DNA of 7,061 nucleotides from Candidatus Gastranaerophilales bacterium (GCA_947624665.1 CANQLK010000087.1:1-7061); one strand, 5' to 3'. Shown: positions 1 through 6,779, counted from the stretch's first letter. The notes: a model not told the origin generated them from the sequence alone. Made by a program: numbers and translations.

Positions 1-953
1 CCGTTTTTTGGCAGAAAGCGGCTTCTTATTCAAATATTGCTGATTTTCAGACCCAATATTATAAAAACGGATTAATAAGACTTTTAACGCAAAATCAGCT
101 TGAGCTTACAAGTTCATATTCTGATATTTATAAAATGACCGAAAGTATAAGAAATCCTTTGGAAGTAAGTGCTTATAACGTATCTGATAATATATATAAA
201 TACTACAATATCCCCATAACGGATACCCCGATGAAAAAACTGGCTAATATGTTTAATATTGTCGATAATGAGATATATTCTCTTGTATCACGCACAAAAG
301 GAATAGAGCGTGAACAAGTTGCTGTTTTTGATTATATATACAGTCAATCAATACTAAAGAAAATGCCTTATTTTCAGGCAGAGTATGATAAGTGCTTAAA
401 ACAAAAACAAGGTGATATGACAAGCTTTTGGCTTGATTATGAAAAAAGTATTGAAAGCTTTTATTCTAAAGGTGCAATGACACAAAGTGCTTATGATAAA
501 GTCTATTCATTACTGGAAGATACCGCTCAAAGGGCAAAATTGCCTCTTAGTCAATCCGAAATTTTGACGGCATTTAAGTTTAAAATCAATACTTTGTATT
601 CCAATCTTGTTTATCCGAATGCGGTAAAATATTTGAGAGTTTTCGTTGTTGATTACTTGAAATATTTGAAACAACAAAATATATCAACGGAAAATGAGCA
701 GGAATTAAAATCCGCACTTATATTACTATGTATAGATAATCAACTTTATAAAAGCAATGCTTCAACTCCTGTTCAAATATCAGACTTAAAAATTCCGAAT
801 GAAATAAATATGCTCTATAATACGCAAAACAATATATCTTTTATATATAAATTGCCTGCTTTTTCCTCAAAAACCACAAATGGAATAAGTAATGAAAATT
901 TATTAAAAGATTTATTAAACAATACTCGTTTGGATATAAGAATTAATAAGTAA
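1..953 (+). CDS. Hypothetical protein, 3' part only (5' end outside window)
   Basis: I do not recognise this protein. The frame is open from position 3 with no stop, giving 44 codons before the first ATG at 135 (316 codons in all). The real start is therefore probably left of the window, and 135 is only an internal methionine. The visible protein is rich in Lys, Asn, Tyr, Ile and Leu and looks helical and soluble. It has long alternating hydrophobic/charged stretches, for example around codons 200-225 (VKYLRVFVVDYLKYLK), which read more like an amphipathic helix than a membrane span. Only two cysteines are visible, and I see no catalytic motif, signal peptide or repeat. It ends with TAA at 951-953, one base from the stop of the convergent radical SAM gene, so no dedicated terminator fits between them. 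It could be a lineage-specific structural or secreted protein, but nothing here decides that. Confidence 0.75.
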   Translation, partial: VFWQKAASYSNIADFQTQYYKNGLIRLLTQNQLELTSSYSDIYKMTESIRNPLEVSAYNVSDNIYKYYNIPITDTPMKKLANMFNIVDNEIYSLVSRTKGIEREQVAVFDYIYSQSILKKMPYFQAEYDKCLKQKQGDMTSFWLDYEKSIESFYSKGAMTQSAYDKVYSLLEDTAQRAKLPLSQSEILTAFKFKINTLYSNLVYPNAVKYLRVFVVDYLKYLKQQNISTENEQELKSALILLCIDNQLYKSNASTPVQISDLKIPNEINMLYNTQNNISFIYKLPAFSSKTTNGISNENLLKDLLNNTRLDIRINK

Positions 954-954
954 G

Positions 955-1977
955 TTATACTTTAAGTAATTTCTTTTTCTTTCTGTCATCAAGTACGTTT
1001 TGAATTCTTTCGTACAGTTCAAAATTAAAATTCAATTTTTTTGCACGCTTTTTTGCGTATTCTATCAGTTTAAAGATATGATTTGGGATATTGCCTCTGT
1101 TTTTAAGATACCAATTTTCTTCAATATCAAGGACGGCAGTATACAAACCCGCATCATAGTTTGCCTGCAGCCATTTATCAAGCTCTTCAATATTGTCATT
1201 TATCCCGGGGATTATAATGTACTTCGCTCCTACAAGTCCTCTTCCGAGAAATGTTGTTTGAAGTGCATATTTCCTTATTGTTTCTCGAACTTCATCATAC
1301 TTATCAACTTGTTTTATTTTCTTATAAGTTTCACGTGAACCCGAATCCGCCGAAACAACAACATAAGCTCTAATCTCATTTATTGCTCTTGCAAGTGCGG
1401 GTGAATATTTTATGCCTGAAGAATGAACCCTTATTCCCCAAAAATAATTATCCAAGAAGAATGTAATAAGTTCTTCAAACTCTTCAAGAACAGTGGGTTC
1501 GCCTCCGCCGAACGATATAATTCCACCCGTTCTTAAAATACCTTTTTCATACATTTCTTTTACAATCGGTAATACATTATAGCTTTTTCTTTCGTTGAAT
1601 TCCTTTGGATTTGCCGCAGAAAAACAATATATGCATTTTGAATTGCATTCGTTCCAATGGCTTATATATAAATTATCTATATATTTTGCGCTGTCCCATT
1701 TTTTTTCTTCCAAATACGGGCATGACAAACATCCATTGTGAATTTTGCCTTTTTTATGATATTTTCTGTAGATTTCTTTTATTTTAAATATTCTTTCCCA
1801 ATCTATGGACTGACCCGTAAAATTATTTCTGATTATAGCTTCGCTGCTGCCTTCATGCCCGCAGTTGCAGCACATTGAGAGTTTATATTTAAAAAATACC
1901 AATCCGTGTTCTATCCACGGACAGCTGTAATAATAACCTTCTTTTTTGCTTTTATATTTTTCGTTATATACAAACAT
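955..1977 (-). CDS. Radical SAM protein, paralogue A (third gene of minus-strand operon)
   Basis: This is a 340-residue radical SAM enzyme, expected to cleave S-adenosylmethionine at a 4Fe-4S cluster and start radical chemistry in the cytoplasm. The substrate is unknown. Residues 1-100 hold a cysteine set: C19 in CPWIEHG, C36/C37/C39 in CCNC, and C83-x2-C86. This resembles a SPASM/twitch auxiliary-cluster site but sits before the core. The radical SAM core follows, with the cluster motif CNSKCIYC (C111, C115, C118) and an intact SAM-binding FGGGEPT at 156-162. Further family blocks are HSSGIKYSP (185-193), SADSG (209-213), KYIIIPGINDN (252-262) and LDIEENWY (283-290). The tail is Lys-rich. 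The ATG at 1977 shares its A with the TAA of the upstream gene (TAATG), and the purine-rich AGAGAAAA just before it is only a weak ribosome site, so translational coupling is likely. It is the last gene of the minus operon and meets the stop of the left-hand gene with one base between. Confidence 0.9.
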   Translation of the reverse strand: MFVYNEKYKSKKEGYYYSCPWIEHGLVFFKYKLSMCCNCGHEGSSEAIIRNNFTGQSIDWERIFKIKEIYRKYHKKGKIHNGCLSCPYLEEKKWDSAKYIDNLYISHWNECNSKCIYCFSAANPKEFNERKSYNVLPIVKEMYEKGILRTGGIISFGGGEPTVLEEFEELITFFLDNYFWGIRVHSSGIKYSPALARAINEIRAYVVVSADSGSRETYKKIKQVDKYDEVRETIRKYALQTTFLGRGLVGAKYIIIPGINDNIEELDKWLQANYDAGLYTAVLDIEENWYLKNRGNIPNHIFKLIEYAKKRAKKLNFNFELYERIQNVLDDRKKKKLLKV

Positions 1978-2981
1978 TATTCTTTTTCTCTATCTGTTGA
2001 ATTATATATTGCTTGTGTCATATCACCGAATTCCAAGCTGATATTATTGAAATCTGCCATATCTTTTACAAAAATAATTATGTCTTTTACATATTTAGGA
2101 ACGGAATTTTTAATTTTTGAGTACCAAGTGTTTTCTATTTCAAAAAATAATTTTTTTATTTTTAAATTTCTGGAGAGAATAAACCATTCCAGAATTTCTT
2201 TTTCGTTATCATTAATACCTTCGAGCATGGTAAATTTAAGAATGACTCTTTTTTCATCGGGTTCTTGATGAGATGAATATTTTTTTATATTATTTACTGC
2301 CTCATCAAACCTGTCTAATCCTTTAATTTTATTGTAAGTAAACTTTGTTCCCGCATCTAAAGTTATAATAACTTGTCCTGCATTTTTAGAAATTATATCC
2401 GAAATTGATTGGCAATATCTTAGAGCAGGAGTGTTAACAATAATATTTTTTGCTTCATAGTTAAGCAGGAAATAAACGGTTTTGTCAAATTCCGGGTGAA
2501 CGCAAGCATCGCCGCATTCAAATATGAATTTGGTTTTTGTATTTATTAACTTTTTGTCTATTAATTGTTTAATTAAAGGCAGGATATCATAGTGTTTTGC
2601 CTGAATAAAGTTATCTGTTTTGGGACGGCTGCAATACGAACAATTTACATAGCAGAATTTCCAATTAGAAAAAAATATATATTTTAGTTGTTGTTTTAGT
2701 TTAATATTCCCCGTTTCTTTCAGGTTTATGCAATCATGGCAGCAGCTGGGCAGTTCATTTGAAGCCATTATATCAGAGCAGTTTTTTCTTTCGCCGATAA
2801 ATTTTTCCGTATCAAACCAGATACCGTCGAAGTTTTCATTTATCAATCCCATATTATTATATGGGCATAATTTGACGGAATTGTCATAATCAAAGAATAA
2901 TGATTCCGATACAAATTTACAGAACGGATAATTTTTTTTCGGTTTAAATTTATTAATAATATCTGATAACACAGCCGGCAA
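1977..2981 (-). CDS. Divergent radical SAM protein, paralogue B, with altered GGE motif
   Basis: This 334-residue member of the same family is the most diverged of the four. The cluster motif is intact: CYVNCSYC, with C110, C114 and C117. An N-terminal SPASM/twitch-like set is present: C21, C39, C80/C81 and C84, plus C68. The usual GGGEPT after the second strand is replaced by ECGDAC (155-160), keeping one Gly, changing Glu to Asp, and adding two cysteines. The HSSGIKYSP block of its relatives is also lost (NTPALRYC instead). Retained family blocks are TLDAG, EGINDN and FEIENTWY, so it is a full-length gene and not a decaying one. The start is TTG at 2981, read on the minus strand as AGGAG-ttataa-TTG, an ideal ribosome site with six-base spacing. 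The next in-frame candidate, GTG at codon 4, would be too far from that site. It lies 17 bases after paralogue C and overlaps paralogue A by one base. It may have altered SAM handling, a new substrate, or a partner role. Confidence 0.88.
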   Translation of the reverse strand: MPAVLSDIINKFKPKKNYPFCKFVSESLFFDYDNSVKLCPYNNMGLINENFDGIWFDTEKFIGERKNCSDIMASNELPSCCHDCINLKETGNIKLKQQLKYIFFSNWKFCYVNCSYCSRPKTDNFIQAKHYDILPLIKQLIDKKLINTKTKFIFECGDACVHPEFDKTVYFLLNYEAKNIIVNTPALRYCQSISDIISKNAGQVIITLDAGTKFTYNKIKGLDRFDEAVNNIKKYSSHQEPDEKRVILKFTMLEGINDNEKEILEWFILSRNLKIKKLFFEIENTWYSKIKNSVPKYVKDIIIFVKDMADFNNISLEFGDMTQAIYNSTDREKE

Positions 2982-2998
2982 TTATAACTCCTGACTAT

Positions 2999-4012
2999 TT
3001 ATACACAGTTCTGTTTGTTCTCTCGGTCTACTTTTAAATTATAAGCACGTTCGTAAAGTTCGCAGCTTTCAATTTTATATTGTTTGTAGCATTCAAACAC
3101 GAAATCAAAAATTACATAAATGTATTGAGGAATATTTTCTCTATGTTTTTTAAACCAGTTATCTTCAATATCGAATGCAATATTTCTAACGCCTGCATCG
3201 TAAGTTTTTTGGAGCCAGTTCTTAATTTCGGTAAGACTGTCGTTAATACCCGGTATAAGAACGTATTTTGTTCTTATAAGTCCGTTTTTAGCATTTGCGT
3301 ATTTTTTTAAATTAGCCCAAACTTTGTCATGGCAAGGAACCTGTTTAATTTTTTCGTAGACTTTTGGAGAACTTGAGTCTACGGAGGTAATTAAAGTAAT
3401 TTTACCGAGCCTTAATCCTCTTTCAATACCGGGGGAATATTTAATTCCGTCAGAGTGAATTCTGATATTATAAACATCATAATCAAGTAAAAGGTTGATT
3501 AAGTCTTCAAATTCTTGAAGAATAGTCGGTTCACCACCGCCAAAAGTTATTGTTGAATGTTTTGAAAGTATTTTTTTATCAATCATGTCTTTCATAACAG
3601 GGTAGATATTGTATGTTTTATTAGCGTTAAAGAATTTCTTATCTGCTTCGGTGTAGCAATAAATGCAATTACAGTTGCAGTGTGTAAAGTGACCTATTAA
3701 AACTTCATCAATATAGTTTTCACTGTTCCATTCCTGCTCTCTCAAATAGTAGCATCCTTCACATTTGGTCGGGGTAATACCATTTCTTGCACTTTCTCTC
3801 AATTGATTTCTTTTATTGAAAAAATTGTCCCAATCGATTGGTTCACCGTGGTAATTATCAATTTCAACTATTCTTCCGCCTCCGGGGTGCGAACTTATAC
3901 AGCATATTTGTACCGAATTAGAAAAAAAAGTTATTCCATGTTCTAAATGTATGCAGCTTAAGTATTTCAAAATATTTTCCATTCTTTTACTATTTATGAG
4001 ATTATTATACAT
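2999..4012 (-). CDS. Radical SAM protein, paralogue C (first gene of minus-strand operon)
   Basis: This is a radical SAM enzyme of 337 residues, or 327 from the second ATG. The N-terminal cysteine set is C20 in CIHLEHG, C37/C38, and C84-x2-C87, with a Gly-rich HPGGGRI (42-48) and GEPIDW (56-61) between. The core has CNCNCIYC (C112, C116, C119, with an extra C114 inside the motif) and an intact FGGGEPT (157-163). Family blocks HSDGIKYSP, SVDSS, KYVLIPGINDS and FDIEDNWF follow. The start is uncertain. No good ribosome site precedes either ATG (4012 or 3982). A perfect TATAAT lies at 4004-4009 on the minus strand, immediately after the first ATG; if that is the promoter, the transcript begins near 3997 and translation must start at 3982. 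The shorter N terminus (MENILKYLSC) also matches paralogue D (MKYLSC) better. It leads the operon and diverges from paralogue D across 101 bases. The substrate is unknown. Confidence 0.9.
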   Translation of the reverse strand: MYNNLINSKRMENILKYLSCIHLEHGITFFSNSVQICCISSHPGGGRIVEIDNYHGEPIDWDNFFNKRNQLRESARNGITPTKCEGCYYLREQEWNSENYIDEVLIGHFTHCNCNCIYCYTEADKKFFNANKTYNIYPVMKDMIDKKILSKHSTITFGGGEPTILQEFEDLINLLLDYDVYNIRIHSDGIKYSPGIERGLRLGKITLITSVDSSSPKVYEKIKQVPCHDKVWANLKKYANAKNGLIRTKYVLIPGINDSLTEIKNWLQKTYDAGVRNIAFDIEDNWFKKHRENIPQYIYVIFDFVFECYKQYKIESCELYERAYNLKVDRENKQNCV

Positions 4013-4032
4013 ACAATAAATATCAAAAACAA
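4004..4032 (-). promoter_or_regulatory. Candidate sigma-70 promoter for the minus-strand radical SAM operon
   Basis: On the minus strand, TTGTTT (4027-4032) is followed after exactly 17 bases by a perfect TATAAT (4004-4009). The -35 box is weak (only TTG matches) and the background is AT-rich, so this is a suggestion. If it is real, transcription starts a few bases inside the longest open frame of paralogue C and favours the ATG at 3982 as the true start. Confidence 0.4.
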
Positions 4033-4055
4033 GAAATTAGTATTTATTTGCATTC

Positions 4056-4084
4056 TTGACTATTATTGTCGGAAATGGTAATTT
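4056..4084 (+). promoter_or_regulatory. Candidate sigma-70 promoter for paralogue D
   Basis: TTGACT (4056-4061, five of six to consensus) is followed after 17 bases by TAATTT (4079-4084), preceded by TGG in the extended -10 position. The hexamer at -10 is weak (three of six), but the extended TGn element and spacing are good. The predicted transcript would begin near 4091 with a leader of about 20-25 bases before the GTG at 4114. Confidence 0.45.
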
Positions 4085-4113
4085 AGATATATAAACTGGA
4101 GATTGGGATATAA

Positions 4114-5079
4114 GTGAAATATTTAAGTTGCAGATATATAGAGCATGGAATGGATTTTGAACATACAAGGCTTGAAACATGTTGTTTTACATGTCACAGT
4201 GGCGGTGGCAGAATTACATTAAAACATTCCTATAACGGTGAACCTATTAATTGGGAAGAACTATTCGAATTAAAAAGAAAATATAGAGAAGAACACAGAA
4301 AAGGGAATATTCTTCCGAATTGTGTCGGATGCGTTTTCCTTGAAGAAAAAGAATGGGATGAGGAAGATTATATAAATTTTCTTCAATTTAATTACTGGGT
4401 GCTTTGTAACAGTAAATGTACATATTGTTATGAAGTTCAAAATAAAAAAATATTTGATAAAATAACACCTTATGATGCAGTACCTGTCGTAAGAGATATG
4501 ATTGATAAAAAAATATTACGTCCCGGAGGAGAAGTAGCTTTTGGCGGCGGAGAACCTACCGTAGCTCCTGAATTTGAAGATTTGATTACTCTGTTAACCG
4601 ATAACGGATTTAGGAATATGAGAATTCATTCTTCGGGGATTAAGTTTTCTCCGGCTATTGAAGATGCCATTCGCAAAGGCGTTTTAAATGTCGTTATTTC
4701 AATAGATTCCGGTTGTGATAAAACTTATCAAAAAGTTAAACGTGTTAATGCATATAATCGTGTTTTGGAGAATATGAGAAAATATGCTCAGGCACAGACC
4801 GAAGGTTATGGCTTGATGACCTCTAAATACATTATTATTCCAAATGTAAACGATAACAGAAAAGAAATTGATATGTGGATTGACTCCGTTCTAAATGTTG
4901 GCGGGAAATGGCTCGCTTTGGATATTGAAGATGTTTGGTATAAAACAAACAGAGCTACAATCTCGGATTATTATTTGGATTTAGTTAACTACGTTATCGA
5001 AAAAGCACATTCTTTAAATATGAAAATAGAACTTTATGACCGTGCAAGAGGTCTTAAAGAAGGTAAAAATCAATTATAA
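4114..5079 (+). CDS. Radical SAM protein, paralogue D (divergent from the operon)
   Basis: This 321-residue radical SAM enzyme is close to paralogues A and C. In a 49-residue stretch around the GGE motif (from residue 138) it matches paralogue A at 31 positions by my alignment. The N-terminal cysteine set is C6 in CRYIEHG, C23/C24/C27 in CCFTC, and C70-x2-C73, with HSGGGRI and GEPINW between. The core has CNSKCTYC (C98, C102, C105), FGGGEPT (143-149), HSSGIKFSP, SIDSG, KYIIIPNVNDN and LDIEDVWY. The start is GTG at 4114. An in-frame TAA lies directly before it at 4111-4113, and the next Met (codon 13) would delete the first cysteine, so GTG is well supported. GGAG at 4098-4101 is a possible ribosome site, with rather long 12-base spacing. 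It is transcribed away from the three-gene operon, with its own candidate promoter. The substrate is unknown. Confidence 0.92.
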   Translation: MKYLSCRYIEHGMDFEHTRLETCCFTCHSGGGRITLKHSYNGEPINWEELFELKRKYREEHRKGNILPNCVGCVFLEEKEWDEEDYINFLQFNYWVLCNSKCTYCYEVQNKKIFDKITPYDAVPVVRDMIDKKILRPGGEVAFGGGEPTVAPEFEDLITLLTDNGFRNMRIHSSGIKFSPAIEDAIRKGVLNVVISIDSGCDKTYQKVKRVNAYNRVLENMRKYAQAQTEGYGLMTSKYIIIPNVNDNRKEIDMWIDSVLNVGGKWLALDIEDVWYKTNRATISDYYLDLVNYVIEKAHSLNMKIELYDRARGLKEGKNQL

Positions 5080-5080
5080 A

Positions 5081-5109
5081 TTGTTACAAAATAAAGTTTT
5101 TATTATAAA
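5081..5109 (+). promoter_or_regulatory. Candidate promoter for the papain-like gene
   Basis: TTGTTA (5081-5086) and TATAAA (5104-5109) are separated by 17 bases just after the stop of paralogue D. Both boxes are close to sigma-70 consensus, but the region is nearly all A and T, so chance matches are likely. Co-transcription from paralogue D is the alternative. Confidence 0.3.
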
Positions 5110-5137
5110 TAATGCACTTATTTAGCAATTTTTTTTT
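5106..5137 (+). terminator. Possible weak intrinsic terminator after paralogue D
   Basis: TAAATAA (5106-5112) and TTATTTA (5118-5124) form a seven-pair stem with loop TGCAC. GCAA and nine Ts (5129-5137) follow. The stem is entirely A-T, so it would be weak. It overlaps the candidate promoter for the next gene. Confidence 0.3.
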
Positions 5138-5174
5138 ATAACTATTTTTATTATAAATGAAGGTGTAAGTTTTT

Positions 5175-6521
5175 ATGCTAAATATTTCTAAAATAAAAAA
5201 TAATATTTCAATTCCTAATGTTAATAAACCGATTTCGGCAAAAAATACAACAAATCCGATTCGGGAAAATTCTAAATTTCACTCTTATAGTCAGGAAAAC
5301 TTAAAAGCTTATGTGCCTTCATTTACAGCAGTTAAAAAAGAACCTTCTCAAAAACAAAAAATTTCTTTAATCGCTTCTAAATTGGATAAAGAATCACAAA
5401 AAATCTTTTCGGATTTGGAAAGTTCCGGATTGCTGTTTGATAATAATTCAAATGACGGATCAAGCGTTTTGGATAATCTGTATAAAATAGCTTCCGAAAA
5501 AAGAATTGAAGGCTTGAATAGCGAGCAAATCATAAAAGAAACACTTTCAGCATTAAATAATCCTTATTTGATAACTCAAAAATTCGGAGATATACCAAAA
5601 GAAGCCGCTAAAGATGTTTCAAAACAAATTGGTGGTGAAATTCCGAAAAAAGCCAATAATGTTGTTTCTTCCTGCTGTGTTGTTGCAAGTATGGAATTTA
5701 ATCTGGCAAGCAGAAAACCTGCCGAATTTACAAGATTCGTTGCCGGTTTGACAAGCCAAAATTATTCCGTAGATAAAAATATTAAAGTCGCCGATATAGC
5801 AGGTTCTTTTTTATCTAAAATCGGTGATTTACATAAGTTTAATACTCAAAGCGAAATTAAAGACTGGGATAATATCAAAATAACGGTCAAACCTGACAGA
5901 AACGCTATCGTTAGAGCCAGAGTTCAGTCTTCTTATAAAGACCCGGGTGAACGCTCTTGTATTGACGTTCTCATACAATCCGCTTTATTAAATTTAGGCT
6001 CTCAAAATACTTATGATTCTTTAATCGATGAAAGAGCAGTGACCGAATTTAACAATGATAACAGCGGTTTAACTGATTATGAAAAAAATTTCGTCGAACA
6101 AATCGTTTTTGAATCTCCTAAATTGTCCGTTGTATATCAAAATATTGACCCAGAAACGGGTAAATTGGTCGGTTATAATTGTAAACCCGAAGAAACTAAA
6201 CAACATATATTAAAATCTTTAGAACTCGGACAAAATGTTATTATCGGCTATACACATATTGATGAAAATAATACTGTTAACGGCGGGCATGAAATAACCG
6301 TTATCGGCTATACTCAAGATGCGGACGGAAAAGGTTATTTTGTATGTAATGATACAGATGACGATATCGATGCACCTGTTAAAATTAGTGAAGAAAAACT
6401 TTTACCCTTAATTCATCACGCAGGTATTTCTTATGAAGCGTTGTCTAAGGATGACGTTGTTTCGGAATCCTGGAGAGATATACTTCTTTTGTATAAAAAT
6501 AATGTTTTAAATAATCAATAA
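5175..6521 (+). CDS. Papain/C39-like putative cysteine peptidase-fold protein
   Basis: This is a 448-residue protein that I assign only at fold level. The C-terminal half carries a papain-order Cys-His-Asn pattern: SSCCVVASMEFNLA with C167/C168, then GGHEITVIGYT with H372, then YFVCND with N392/D393. The His and Asn blocks closely resemble the His-x-hydrophobic-GY and aromatic-x-x-x-N blocks of papain and C39-type peptidases. Between them is a conserved-looking segment RSCIDVLIQSALLNLGSQ (260-277). Residues 1-60 are low-complexity, polar and Asn/Lys-rich, and contain PSFTA (48-52). There is no classical signal peptide and no membrane segment. ATG 5175 is preceded by AAGGTG (5160-5165) with nine-base spacing, a convincing ribosome site. 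A terminator follows at 6573. It may process a protein or peptide, or be an inactive or transferase-type relative. A link to the radical SAM genes upstream is suggested only by position. Confidence 0.82.
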   Translation: MLNISKIKNNISIPNVNKPISAKNTTNPIRENSKFHSYSQENLKAYVPSFTAVKKEPSQKQKISLIASKLDKESQKIFSDLESSGLLFDNNSNDGSSVLDNLYKIASEKRIEGLNSEQIIKETLSALNNPYLITQKFGDIPKEAAKDVSKQIGGEIPKKANNVVSSCCVVASMEFNLASRKPAEFTRFVAGLTSQNYSVDKNIKVADIAGSFLSKIGDLHKFNTQSEIKDWDNIKITVKPDRNAIVRARVQSSYKDPGERSCIDVLIQSALLNLGSQNTYDSLIDERAVTEFNNDNSGLTDYEKNFVEQIVFESPKLSVVYQNIDPETGKLVGYNCKPEETKQHILKSLELGQNVIIGYTHIDENNTVNGGHEITVIGYTQDADGKGYFVCNDTDDDIDAPVKISEEKLLPLIHHAGISYEALSKDDVVSESWRDILLLYKNNVLNNQ

Positions 6522-6572
6522 ATCATATATTTTTTTGATGAATTATTTGCCAATATTTGTTTAAAATAACGG

Positions 6573-6596
6573 AACATTCATTCCGAATGTTTTTTT
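6573..6596 (+). terminator. Intrinsic terminator after the papain-like gene
   Basis: AACATTC (6573-6579) pairs with GAATGTT (6585-6591) around the loop ATTCC, and the T run continues to 6596. It lies about 50 bases after the stop at 6521. An alternative stem CGGAA/TTCCG overlaps it. The position and T tract fit a rho-independent terminator. Confidence 0.65.
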
Positions 6597-6721
6597 ATTA
6601 TCGTTATGTTGATTGTATAAGTTAGCGGCTATTTATTTATGCAATTAACTTTGAATACGGCATAAATGAGCAATAAAATTAATATTATGTGCTTGTTTTG
6701 TGTTGTGATTTTTGATGTAAT
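6597..6721. other. Noncoding spacer with an 8-bp inverted repeat
   Basis: There is no open frame of useful length, no tRNA-like fold and no clear promoter. The only structure I see is ATTTATGC (6635-6642) and its exact inverse GCATAAAT (6660-6667), separated by 17 bases. It has no T tract, so it is not a terminator. It could be an operator or chance in AT-rich sequence. Confidence 0.35.
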
Positions 6722-6758
6722 AAAAAAGAACCGAATATAATTTATTCGGTTCTTTTTT
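6722..6758. terminator. Strong bidirectional intrinsic terminator
   Basis: A perfect 15-pair stem is formed by 6722-6736 (six As, then GAACCGAAT) and 6744-6758 (its exact inverse, ending in six Ts), with a seven-base AT loop. The A run on one side and the T run on the other give a T tract on either strand. It lies 21 bases after the stop of the minus-strand repeat-protein gene, whose transcript it should end. It would also catch read-through from the plus-strand gene. Confidence 0.85.
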
Positions 6759-6779
6759 ATTTTTTTATTTACTTATCTT

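Noticed and set aside
135..953. ATG at 135 as the start of the left-hand gene
   Set aside because: The frame stays open for 44 more codons to the window edge, with similar amino acid composition, so 135 is more likely an internal Met.
1000..1338. Open frame on the plus strand opposite paralogue A
   Set aside because: It lies wholly antisense to the conserved radical SAM gene, has a Phe/Ile/Cys-heavy composition typical of a reverse-strand shadow, and has no ribosome site or recognisable motif.
1605..2268. Two short plus-strand frames (1605-1787 and 1906-2268) opposite paralogues A and B
   Set aside because: They are antisense shadows. The second spans the overlap of two real genes, and neither has motifs.
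3080..3310. Plus-strand frame opposite paralogue C
   Set aside because: It is antisense to a strongly conserved coding region, with no supporting signal.
4055..4072. GAC-N7-GTC imperfect inverted repeat as an operator
   Set aside because: Only three pairs match (plus a wobble pair), and it overlaps the -35 box, so it is too short to support.
4013..4113. Small precursor peptide gene between the radical SAM genes
   Set aside because: I looked in this gap, in 5080-5174 and in 6522-6779 for a short frame with a start and a Cys/Gly-rich tail, and found none long enough.
5157..5168. Three-codon frame ATG AAG GTG TAA before the papain-like gene
   Set aside because: It overlaps the ribosome binding site itself, so it is best explained as the AAGGTG site and not a leader peptide.
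5348..5533. Minus-strand frame opposite the papain-like gene
   Set aside because: It lies inside a well-supported gene and has no motif.
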